Shown here in pieces: positions 54,310 through 64,000 of a stretch of DNA of 64,000 nt; the first letter of the stretch is position 1; every line of letters starts with the position of its first letter. The stretch comes from Paralichthys olivaceus (lineage: Eukaryota > Chordata > Actinopteri > Pleuronectiformes > Paralichthyidae): NCBI RefSeq assembly GCF_024713975.1, contig NC_091116.1, positions 3,310,463 to 3,374,462 on the forward strand. Reading direction: 5' to 3'. A program made the translations under genes and the position numbers. The notes under the pieces were generated by a model. That model was not told the DNA's origin and did no database searches. It saw only the letters and a list, made by a program, of their open reading frames with translations.

Positions 54310-55480
54310 TTAAATTAATTTTCATTCAATGAAGCCATAATGTCAACTTTATTTAAGTGATCGCTGCCGATGACGGGCTCTCCATCTCCTCTTTAGTCGC
54401 ATCCATTTTTTTCGCCTAAATATGGATTTATCCTCACCCAAAAGGCAGAGCATATTCTCCAGTCCCTGCAAAGGCTTTGTTCTCACATGTGAACTGGTCC
54501 ACGCACCCCTCCCGCCAGCCACGTCAGATGAAGATTCAGAGAGACTGCATGGAGAGGACACTGTGATGGGAGAATCTCCAAGAGAGTAGTCACACCACTG
54601 GGGCTGTGAGGTGGCCACCATTTGTGTTTTCCTCATGTGGACGACTGCTCTTCAGGGTAGGACAATGTCTCTTCCAGGAGTCTTTGGAGCTATTATATAT
54701 GGATTGTTGGACAGAGCTGGAATTAGTGATACTGTGTTCATTTCTTCTTTGTTCCACAGGCGCAGCAGCAGTGCAGCACGGCTGATCTCCAATTGGGACA
54801 TGATGTTGCGACTTATCAACTAACTAATACTATTTCCAATAATGTGACTATGCCAGAGAAATAATTCAGAAAAGAAAGTAGTACGCAGGAATTAAAAAAG
54901 TTTTAAAAGAGAGAGGAATCCTTTTCCAGACACTCATGGCCAGAATTACGAAACACTGGGACAGCGGCCCGTGGCCATGGCAACAGGTAGGAAACAAAGA
55001 GGACACCGCAACACAAGCAAAACATAAACTACAGAAATACCGAGGAATGGACAAATAAAGTATGTGAGTGCATCTAAATGAATAAGTATGTGAAAGATAA
55101 CACATGTAAGACACTGAAGACAAATAGTCTAAGAGTTTGTATATAGGTGGACCTGGGTGATTGGACTTAATAGTCTTCACTGTAGGACTGATCGGACGCT
55201 GTATGTGTGAACTATAATGAGACAGATGTTCAAGAGAATCTGGATAACAAGAATGGACCTCACTAAGGAGGGGCACCCATATTTCATGGGAATACCCCCT
55301 CAACCCACGGGGGAAACGTGGGGGGCAAGTGCCTACTGTTGTATTCTTCTCGATTTTTTTTTTTTTATTGCTGAGTTGCTCAATGTTCTTTGGGATGTTG
55401 TTTGTTCTCATGACTGCAATAAGGGTCCGAAGGAAGAGTATAACGCCATTTTCCAAAGCTATAAATGAACAGCATATCGT
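54310..55480. other. Decayed hAT and L1 flank
   Basis: 54758-54850 is an inverted repeat partner of 39425-39530. From about 54870 the sequence may be L1 upstream of ORF2, but no ORF1 is recognised. A T-run lies at 55355-55367. Confidence 0.45.
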
Positions 55481-55722
55481 TAGTGTAGTTAAATGTTAAT
55501 GGGTTAAATAATCCAATTAAAAGGACTAAGATAATTTTGAAAATGAGAAAACTTAAGGCTCAAGTTATCTTCATGCAGGAAACACACCTTTCCCAGGAAG
55601 AGCATGAAAATTACAGTACTTGTAAACAAAGCAACAAAAGAGATGTGGCAATACTTATACAAAACTCAACTAAATTTGAATGTCTAAAAGAAATCAAGGA
55701 TCCAGAAGGATGATATATTATA

Positions 55723-56073
55723 GTGAAAGGGAAACTACAGGAAGAGATGGTTACGTTAATTGATGTATATGCTCCTCCAGAGAGTACTAAACAATTCTTT
55801 AAATCATTATTCTCAGTCATGGCCTTAGAATCTGAAGGTATAGTGATATGTGCTCGTGATTTTAACATGATAATGGATCATAGGGTAGACACAACATTTA
55901 TAAAAAAAAATAAGACACATATATCTAAATTTGTAAACATGTCGTTGAAGGAACATGGACTGGTTGATGTATGGCGTGAACTGCATCCGAAAGAAAAAGA
56001 CTATACACATTACTCTACTTTATATAACACACACTCTAGAATTGACTATATTTTTATGAACAATTGGGATTAA
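55723..56073 (+). pseudogene. L1 ORF2 endonuclease segment
   Basis: Holds VTLIDVYAPPESTKQF and ends in SRIDYIFMNNWD. The catalytic asparagine block reads CARDFNMIMDHRVD, where the usual residue before DFN is Gly; here it is Arg. Confidence 0.75.
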
Positions 56074-56100
56074 CACAAAGTACAAGACTGTAGAATTGGT

Positions 56101-57102
56101 GTGGCTGACATCTCAGACCACAGTGCAGTCCACTTAAATGTACTTTTGAATAAAAGGCAGAAAAATACTACTTGGAGACTGAATGTAAGCATACTAAACA
56201 GCAAGACAACAATAGAACAAATTAATAATGAAATAAAGAAAAGTATTGTGGAAAATGACACAGAAGAAATCAGCCCAACAATCTTATGGGACACACTGAA
56301 GGCGGTGATAAGGGGGAAATTAAGTCATTATGTCAAAAAACAAAAAAAAATTAAGCAGGCAAAGTTTCTTAATTTAGTTGAAAGACTAAAAAATCTTGAG
56401 GTACAACACCAAACCACTTGCACAGCCCAACTCCAACAAGGAATAAAGGATATTAAAGGGGAAATAGATAATATACTACGGAGCGAAATAGACAAAAAAC
56501 TTAGATTTCTGAAACAAGATTATTATGAAGCAGGCCCTAAAGCCACAAGGCTTCTGGCAAGGAGAATTAGGAAACAACAAGTGATAAACACGATATATAA
56601 GACCAGAGACTCTTCCACAGACCATCTAAGACATGATGAAGTAGAAATAGAGAACACATTCAGAGAATACTACGAAAAACTATACTCTCAGCCACACTCA
56701 TTGGACGAAGATGCAAAGAGACAGTTCCTTAGTTCTCTTGATCTGCCATCTATTGGAGAAAAGCAAAACAATGCTCTTACAGCACCTCTAACTCCTGAAG
56801 AAATAACTAAGGCAATATCCAGGCTTAAGACAAATAAATCACCAGGAAGTGACGGATTTCCATTAGAGTGGTACCGAACTTTTAGAGAAGAACTAACCCC
56901 TCTCCTTGTCTCATCCTGTAACTGTACCCTTAAGGAAGGTAGATTGCCACCCTCATGGAATGAAGCAATCATATCTGTAATCCCCAAAGAGGGTAAAGAC
57001 GCAGAATATTCACAGACCCATTTCTATGCTCAATGTAGATTACAAGATATACACATCCATTATAGCAAGGAGATATCAGAATTTCATGACAGAATTAATT
57101 GA
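56101..57102 (+). pseudogene. L1 ORF2 linker and reverse transcriptase start
   Basis: The 333-codon open segment starts VADISDHSAVHLNVLL. After residue 230 come the RT 0/1 blocks with TNKSPGSDGFPLEWYRTF. It ends abnormally (QTHFYAQCRLQDIHIHYSKE), which marks an internal deletion before the polymerase core. Confidence 0.8.
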
Positions 57103-59771
57103 CGAGGACCAAACTGGATTTATTACAGGACGAAAAACACAACATAATAATAAGTCTGTTTGCAGACGATGTAATAATATATTTAGAAAGACCTGATACA
57201 AGCCTAACACATTTGATGAAACTTATAAGTATATACGGAGACCACTCAGGATATAAAACAAATGTGAATAAAACACAGATTCTGGCTTTTAATTATACCC
57301 CTTCCCAAGAAATTACAAATGCTTAAAAATGGAAATGGAACTCAGAAAGCATAAAATATCTTGGGGTAACCCTAACAAAACAGATAAGCCGTCTTCAGAA
57401 GATAAATCCAGCCATGTTTTCATTGTGATCAGATTCATCTACAAATTAAGAGGATATGGTCGGACCAGTGGAGTTCAGTTCAAAGATTGACATTATTAAA
57501 ATGAACATTTTCCTGAGGCTGTTGTATTTCTTCCAATCCCTTCCTGTCAAGATACCATTAGAAAGATTTCAAACCTGGGACAAAATGATATCGCGGTTCA
57601 TTTGGAGTGGTAAAAAAGCAAGAATAAAATATAGCACACTACAACTGGCTAAGAATCGGGGGGATATGGCACTCCCAAATTTAAAGGTTTATTATGAGGC
57701 AGCACAACTTGGGCAAGTGGTGTGACAAGCATTATAACTCCAAATGGAAAGAGATTGAGATGAGGGTGGCTAACAAACCAGTGCAATCCCTTTTGGGCAA
57801 CATTACATTGATAAAAACTACTAAAAGGTTCAATAGATCCAATAACCTCCCACACACTGAGTATCCGGGCTGATTTCAATAAAAGGCATAGATTGGAAAA
57901 GAAAGTGAGATTGTTGAGCTGGATTGCATATCAAACTTGAGTGACCTGACATACAGGAACTGGGAGAGGAAGGGAATCACTGCCATGTGTACAATACTAA
58001 AGAATGCAAACATAATGTCTTTTCAGGACCTTAGAGAAATGTATGGATTAAAAAATTTGGATTCTTTTTAGATACCTACAGCTATCTAATAAGGGAAATG
58101 GGGAGCGCAAAAATATTAAACGGAGTGATAGATGTACTAATATAATGGGTCAAAAATCAAGGTGGTATCTGTGTTATATCAAAACCTCAGAGACTTTACG
58201 GGTGCTTCAACTGATTACATTAGGGCTAGATGGGAGAGGGAGCTGGGCATTGGCATCACCCCTGAGGAGTGGCTTGATATGTGTGAAACACCACACACTA
58301 CCACAAACTCACGAATGTGGAGGGAATTTGGGTGGAAAAATCTGACCCGTTTCTTCATCACACCTAAAATAAAAAGTAGACAAAGTGCTACAGAACAACC
58401 ATGATGGTGGGCATGTGGGAGCAAAGAAGCTAACCATGCACATATTTTCTGGATGTGCCCCAAGCTGCGCTCCTTTAGGGATGATGTCGTTGCCATAATT
58501 AAAGACATACTGGGATATGAAATACCAAATGAAAACAAAACTATGTACCTTGGAAATGTGACTGAAAGTGTAACTGGGAGTGATAGATATATAGTCAAGA
58601 TATTGTTGAATGCAACTAAGACAATAACAAGGAACTGTTACAAGACTGAATCTCTTACCATAGAACAATGGTTAGGGATTGTAGGAGAAATATACTGTAT
58701 GGAGAAAATGACTTACCAACTTCAACTGAAGAAAGATGTTTCTATTACAAAGTGGAAAAAGTGGGTGCTGTATGATATAACAAAAGACATGTAAACTGTG
58801 TAAATCTGATTTTGTAGAATATGGATACCTGCAGCCATGACTGTTGACACTGTTTGTTTATGTCTATTGCTTTATTTATTTATTTTTGTTGTTTTTGTAC
58901 ATGTCTCTTGTGAAAATGGAAAAAACCTAATAAACATTACAGTTTAAAAAAGTGAAGAAAGACACAAATTGAAGTTTTTATGTGTTTTATACGTGATGCA
59001 GCAGCAGTGCTTGAGCGAACACAAAATGTTCCCATCATCATTTGTTTGGGTTGATAATCTCTCCAACAAAGAGGGTGTCTATGTGCTACCTATGGTCAGG
59101 TGATTGCAGTTATTGCAATTAGTCTCTATGATAAAACCATATGGATAAAATAACAAAACAATTATCCAACCAAACTCTGTGCAGATTATAAACGTTATGT
59201 GGAGCAATCAAACATTTACACTGTAATAATATATAATACATAGTATTTAAAATTATCTTAACGGACTTAACCAGAAAAATCAAATATTAGATTTTAGAGT
59301 CTCCTGAAGTCAAATTCAAAGCTCAGAGAGAGGATTTAAAGGAGAATATGTTTAATATATTGAATGCTGCAAGGAAGCTTAAACATACTCAGTGGTTTAT
59401 GTTCAACAAATTTAATTGCAGAATATAACATATTCTATTGAGGGGCTTCAAGAATTATTTAAAAGAGGAGTTTTAACTCTCCTTTGTTGCAATGAGTTTC
59501 AAACTTTAATGTAAGGATATATGATCAGAGCAATTTGTGACTTTGATCATTTCACTAGTGGACCACAGAGAGAGACGCCTGGAGAGAAAATCTACATTTT
59601 CAGTCTAAAATACTGACTTTCTTTAACGTCAATTATTGATATTATTAGTCATTAGCCAACTGATTCACCAGTGAACAACAGGTAATACTCACATCGACAT
59701 TTTTTTAAAACTAAGATGCAGTTATCTGTAAACAAAGGCTTCTGTGGACTGATTGTTAATAAAACAAAATA

Positions 59772-59821
<50 letters not shown>

Positions 59822-60050
59822 AATATCTCAATAAATGATAATATTTGATCAATAATATGCATCTATCAGCATGTTTTATGTATTTATCAGCATGTAAGTT
59901 AGTTGCATGCTGAGGTAAAAATAGATATATTCTTATTATTTATCTTGTCGTGTAAATGTAGAGCATTGAAATGTAGGGGATTTCCCTCTGGATTGTAGTG
60001 AAGTAGTAGATATAGTTTACACTTGGTGTTTTTATCTCTGAAGCTTTACC

Positions 60051-60058
60051 CTTTAAAA
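60051..60058 (+). promoter_or_regulatory. TATA-like box of the copy-B gene
   Basis: CCTTTAAAAG about 30 bp before the ATG, conserved in copy A. Confidence 0.4.
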
Positions 60059-60083
60059 GTGTCTCAAACCCAGTTTCTCAGCA

Positions 60084-60461
60084 ATGTCACAGGAGAACAA
60101 CAGTGGAATAGACGGCTACACACCTCAGCATATTCTGAACCTGAGGGCAGAATTTGACCTTACTGAGGAGGAGCAGGATGACAAAGAGTTGTTGGACATA
60201 GTCCGGGCAGTGGTCAACAAACTGTCAGAGGACACAAACATCCATCCACCATCTCAAGATGTCCCTGCTCAGGAATGGCATGAAATGTTTGACTGGACTG
60301 GTTCTGATGAGGACACCCCCCCTATAGCATCACCTCTCAGCTTGGTGCAGCATTTTACTGAACCCCATGGTGAACTGGCTGCTGCCATATACCACCAGCA
60401 GCAAAGTGTCCTGCAGTCAGGCCTCGTGTTCAGCCACGCAGGGCCTCACAACCAGACACAG
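60084..60461 (+). CDS. First exon of copy-B gene, starts MSQENNS (unrecognised)
   Basis: 126 codons from MSQENNSGIDGYTPQHILNL, acidic in the middle (DLTEEEQDDKELLDIVRAVV, FDWTGSDEDTPP). It ends QSGLVFSHAGPHNQTQ at a CAG|GTAAGG donor in phase 0. The next exon probably starts at TTTATGTAG|CAAAGG near 60705 and would read QRKGDLRGSRRQ, then into the 51-bp repeats. No domain is known. Confidence 0.5.
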
Positions 60462-60744
60462 GTAAGGTACTAACTATAGGTTAGAGAGCGATTCAGAGGA
60501 ACTTTATCAATACCTGTATCACGAAAGATACTTATTAATGGAGGAGGGGGTAATTCATGAGTACTCAGAGTAGTGAACCTGACTGAATATAGAGACGTTT
60601 ACTTTGGTAGAATCACACACATTAATGCACACACACACACACACACACACCTCTGAGCCTCCGTTTGTATCTGTCTTCTTATGTGTCTGATTGTGTTTAT
60701 GTAGCAAAGGAAAGGTGATTTACGGGGCTCCAGGAGACAGAGTT

Positions 60745-60880
60745 CCTTCTCCCTGTCCAGACACAGGAGGCTCTGGAAGAGATGGCAGCTGACACTGTCG
60801 CTGCTGTCCAGACACAGGAGGCTCTGGAAGAGATGGCAGCTGACACTGTCGCTGCTGTGCAGACACAAGAGGCTGTCAAT
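60745..60880 (+). repeat. 51-bp tandem repeat in copy B
   Basis: Between two and three copies of the unit seen in copy A (EEMAADTVAAVQTQEAL in one frame). The flanking tail IDYPMHLAEDNFLLQNSVK is also shared. Confidence 0.7.
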
Positions 60881-61045
60881 GGAATTGATTGCTGCAAGAA
60901 ACAGCTCCTGTTTTCTATAATAGATTATCCAATGCATCTAGCTGAGGACAATTTTCTTCTCCAAAATTCAGTTAAAATAAAAAAAAAAGATTAAAATGTT
61001 ACTTCAAGCTCCTGAAGTTTGTTACATTCTCCTATTTGTTTTAAC

Positions 61046-62810
61046 CATAATTTGATTCTGTCTCCATATGATCAGGCCTTTATTTACTGGAAGGACAGGG
61101 GACTGACTACTATTGCAGATGTAATAGGATAGAAAAGCTATGCATTGAGTTTTAATTGAAAACAGACACCGCCCTAATTTTTTGAAAGCAACTGAGCTAT
61201 TCCAACAGTTTTAATAGTAAAGTCTTACTCCACATCAGTAGGTGGTGCTGTTGGTACTATACTGTGGATTCACACGGGAGACCTGATCACAGGCTTGGCG
61301 CATGCGCAGCTCATAATAAATGAGTTCAGTCTGAGCAGAATGCTAACATCTGGTCTTCTCCCTTCTTCAAATCTACAGGTAATGTAGAACTCAGTTCTAC
61401 AATTTCATCTTTGTTCCGAATTTAGTAAAGTTACGTTGGATGTTTTGTGAGTGTCGATGATTTTGAAAAGTATGAAAAAGTATATTTTAGTGACTCGCCA
61501 TCCTGATGCACTTCGTCATGGCGAGTGCATGCGCAGTTCACGCTGTGGTTTCAGCCACCGGTGTAATGGGTCCGTGTGAGTGATATTATGGGTCTGTGAC
61601 CTAACCAAACTGTTTTTAAAGTGGTTAAAATTATTAATAGCCAGCATTTGGCGAATACTCACATGTTAATTCATATTTATCTTTACCATCCTAGTCACAG
61701 CCTGGTCACGTGATGATTATTAAATGCTGCTGATGTGTTTCAGTGTGTGTACAAGAGTGTCAAATGTTTGTGTAATGTGAGGAAGTGTTAAGAGTAAGGG
61801 GGCTGGTTTGTGTGATGTGCTATGTGTGTGTCAAATTAATGTAATTAATTGTAAGTGTAGTCTGTGAGTCAGTGTAGGAATGTATGTTAAGGGACTGTGT
61901 GTTTCAGTTTTATTTGATAGTATTTCTGTATTTGTCATGTCATTGTTGTAATATTTTGAATATAATTTGAACAGCAAGCACTTTAATATGAGAGTGAAAC
62001 TCAATAGGAAAATGACTGATGTGTATTTGTCCAAATGATAATAAATGATTTCAGTCTGAGCAAGATGCTAACATCTGGTCTTCTCCCTTCTTCAAACCTA
62101 GAGAAAGTGTGTATTTACCGGTTACGTAGTGCTCCCTAGCCTGTGTAACCCTTGCTGCCGGTCCAGATTTACCCTAGGTCTGGCGCCGGTAACACAGACT
62201 TGTACATAAATAATCATTTTGCATCCGATATAGAGCTAAAAGACAACTTTTCCCTACTTCATGCTCACTTTTTCCGTGACTTACAAGTAAGAAATTTTGT
62301 TCAAAATAATCTATATAATATATGGTCTGGCTATGTCCATATATTACGCCAAGTCTTGTTGTATATTGGGGTAGCGATGATGTGAAGAGGATGAAGGAAT
62401 CTCCGCTGACACCGTCTTGATTGTATAAAAGGTTTATTACAAAAAGTTCAGCACCAATACAAGCGCTGCAGTCTGCTTGGAGAGAGATCCAGGGCCAATG
62501 TGAATCTCTTCTGCCTGGAGAGAGATTCGGGGCAAATGTGAATCTCTTCTGCCTAACAGATTCAACTCCCTGTTTATATATGAGAGTTGTCGTCGTAAAC
62601 CTAAAGAAAACACATCTGGCTTTCCTCCAGCCCTCCTCATCCGCCTGGTAACAGGAAGGGAAAGGCGTCAGCTAAAATTTAGAGTGACCGTTAGAGCCCT
62701 AACGTATACATTCAGTTTTCCTCTGAGAGCCTAAACTTATGGGCCTCCGGATCCTCAGGGCCTATGGGCTTCAAACCCATAGATCAACTTCCTTCAAAAA
62801 GAACACAATA
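61046..62810. other. Spacer with a duplicated LTR-like end and a degraded minus-strand LTR-like piece
   Basis: AATAAATGAGTTCAGTCTGA plus ATGCTAACATCTGGTCTTCT (61316-61378) recurs at 62040-62100, 725 bp apart and in the same orientation, as LTR 3' ends would. 62410-62640 (TTTATTACAAAAAGTTCAGC, TCTTCTGCCT repeated) could be another LTR-type sequence. No gag or polymerase remnant is seen. Confidence 0.4.
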
Positions 62811-62811
62811 C

Positions 62812-64000
62812 GACTTCCGGTGATGGCGGCGAGGCGGGCAGCAGAGTAGTTTGTGAGCTCCCAGACTGGTCCACGAATTTCCCCATTTTTAGAGAATTAT
62901 TCCGGCTTATTTTATTACAAATTTAATGGGGAAATATAAACTAAGGAAGGCTAAGAACATTACTATTCAAAACAGATCGGAACACGAGGAAATGGCGAGT
63001 GGAGAAGCTGATGTAGAGGTCGACACGGTCGAAGCTAACGAGCGCTTGGACATGAACACTCTGCAAGCTAGCATCAAGGCAATCCACGCTGACATAAAGG
63101 CAGGACATGCCGACTTGAAGAGGGAACTGAATTGTTTCTGCGAGACAATTAAGCGAGACATGAAGGAAGAGCTGGGGAACTTTAAAGAAGAAGTGAACCA
63201 GAAGCTGAGTGAGATTGGTGTGGAGCTGAATAATGCACAGGTCAGACTGGACGAAGTAGAGACACGAGTGGCCAAGGTGGAAGAATGGGACGCTAACGCA
63301 AAGAGCGTGCTGCTTGAAACTTTGCAGCAACAAGAGCACATTCTATCCAAATTAGTGGACCTAGAAGCACGCTCCCGCAGAAATAATCTCCGCATTTTTG
63401 GAATCCCCGAGGGAGAGGAGCACGACAATCCCTGTGCATTCTTAGAGGAGTTTATCAAATCAGAGTTGTTGCTCCCCGACGTTGACCTTAAAATACAACG
63501 CTGCCACCGATCTCTCGGCCCGAAGCCACCTCCCCACGCCGCCCCGAGATCCATGATCGCCTATTTTCTCGCCTACAGCACCAAAGAACTGGTGCTGAGC
63601 ACTGCTTGGAGAAAGAAGGAGGTTCATCTTAATGGAAAGAGAGTTTTTTTCGACCACGATTACCCGGTGGAAACCATGAAGAAAAGAAAGGAATATGCCC
63701 CGCTGAGGAAAGTATTAAAGGCAAAAGGGCTGAGGTTCCAGACACCCGCACCTGCAAAAGGCTCCGAGTCTTTTATGAGGAGGGACCGACGACGTACACT
63801 AATGCAAAAGAGGCAGCGGAGGACATGCTGAAGAGGGGGATTCTGTCGCCTGGTGAAGAGACCGCTGCACCTGTGGCTGTCGGCAACCAACGGAGCGGCG
63901 CAGACACGGCGCCCCGGAGGAGACTGACAGACGCAGGCTGGGAGCTCCGCGAGCCCACCAAACGCCGAAACCACACCGCAGGCATCGATCGAGCCCGAGA
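62812..64000 (+). mobile_element. L1-type LINE, 5' UTR and ORF1 (continues outside)
   Basis: Begins near CTTCCGGTGATGGCGGCGAG, the GC-rich 5' end of an L1 copy, and includes ORF1 at 62926. The right side leaves the window. Since the 5' end is present, the copy may be close to full length. Confidence 0.75.
62926..63831 (+). pseudogene. L1 ORF1 protein (one frameshift)
   Basis: 301 codons. Residues about 30-140 form a long coiled coil (trimerisation stem) with many Lys/Glu heptads (IKRDMKEELGNFKEEVNQKL, LDEVETRVAKVEEWD). Then comes the RRM-like RNA-binding domain (LEARSRRNNLRIFGIPEGEE, FIKSELLLPDVDLKIQRCHR) and the C-terminal domain (SMIAYFLAYSTKELVL, GKRVFFDHDYPVETMKKRKE). Near 63756 the frame changes: the other frame reads LRVFYEEGPTTYTNAKEAAE, the normal continuation. 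So the last about 25 residues of the open frame are out of frame. Confidence 0.85.

Larger units (their letters stand above)
55490..58950 (+). mobile_element. L1-type LINE, ORF2 and poly(A) tail
   Basis: Endonuclease: VIFMQETHLSQEEHENY, TLIDVYAPPESTKQF, HSRIDYIFMNN, DISDHSAVHL, in L1 order. Then a long coiled linker and reverse transcriptase start LTPEEITKAISRLKTNKSPG, SDGFPLEWYRTF, LPPSWNEAIISVIPKEGKDA. The centre is deleted (the ORF ends near 57100) and a piece with the polymerase box follows (IISLFADDVIIYLERPDTSL, FADD). The C-terminal part reads FQTWDKMISRFIWSGKKARI and AHIFWMCPKLRSF. It ends in AATAAA and an A-run at 58927-58950. Stops and deletions make it dead. The site of arrival is next to copy B. 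Confidence 0.85.
58953..61045 (+). repeat. Dispersed gene-bearing repeat, copy B
   Basis: Inverted relative to copy A (34207-38745), matching it at both ends and in the first-exon start and tandem repeat. It lacks the long middle of copy A and carries a (TA)n at 59778-59813. The L1 poly(A) abuts its left end. Confidence 0.6.

Noticed and set aside
54866-55456. 196-aa minus-strand ORF
   Set aside because: Opposite to L1-related sequence, with no recognised domain.
62967-63554. 195-aa minus-strand Ser-rich ORF
   Set aside because: Antisense shadow of the L1 ORF1 coiled coil.

Overview
The window looks like teleost fish chromosomal DNA. It has a split MHC class I gene with fish-type exons and promoter boxes, many fish-type non-LTR retrotransposons (L2/CR1, L1, Rex-like), Tc1/mariner, hAT and Gypsy-like remnants, tRNA genes and tRNA pseudogenes, and long microsatellites. 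Little of it is single-copy coding sequence.

1-21.7 kb: a head-to-tail array of eight long units (2.3-3.5 kb each). Each unit has four parts: (a) a junction block, often holding a short foldback (three-way-junction) insertion; (b) a run of about 61-bp monomers; (c) a run of diverged 61-bp monomers carrying G-runs of 6-25; (d) an 82-nt tRNA-like Pol III unit on the minus strand followed by a core of about 1 kb. The array ends 4-12 bp from the splice donor of an MHC class I alpha-1 exon, so it occupies, or has destroyed, intron 2 of that gene.

21.7-30.3 kb: 5' half of an MHC class I gene on the minus strand, U-lineage-like by eye: promoter with ISRE, X2 and Y boxes, signal-peptide exon, intron 1, alpha-1 exon. 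Intron 1 holds an L2-type LINE (22819-29009, TSD ATGAG). That LINE is itself broken by a Rex-like LINE fragment (TSD TAGTA) and a Tc1/mariner remnant (TA duplication). Exons for alpha-2 onward are not in the window.

30.3-39.2 kb: microsatellites, a minisatellite, an L2 reverse transcriptase fragment, a decayed RING-finger gene inside a segment bounded by inverted repeats (31.28-33.74 kb), an unrecognised dispersed gene-bearing repeat (copy A, minus strand, 34.2-38.75 kb) and a tRNA-derived SINE.

39.2-50 kb: two related L2/CR1-type LINE copies, an unrecognised FGKYKGK-motif gene with a frameshift, an intact tRNA-Asp(GUC) gene with tRNA-Gly-like and tRNA-Val-like relics around it, a foldback MITE and a short interstitial telomere repeat.

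50-64 kb: a Gypsy-like LTR/leader fragment, a small TATA-driven coiled-coil gene, a solo-LTR-like insertion (TSD GATAC), a hAT BED-finger exon, an L1 ORF2 relic, copy B of the dispersed gene-bearing repeat (plus strand, inverted relative to copy A), and the 5' end of another L1 with ORF1.

The most interesting items are the foldback element with an empty/filled site pair, the tRNA-like/G-run array attached to an MHC splice donor, and the RING gene bracketed by inverted repeats.
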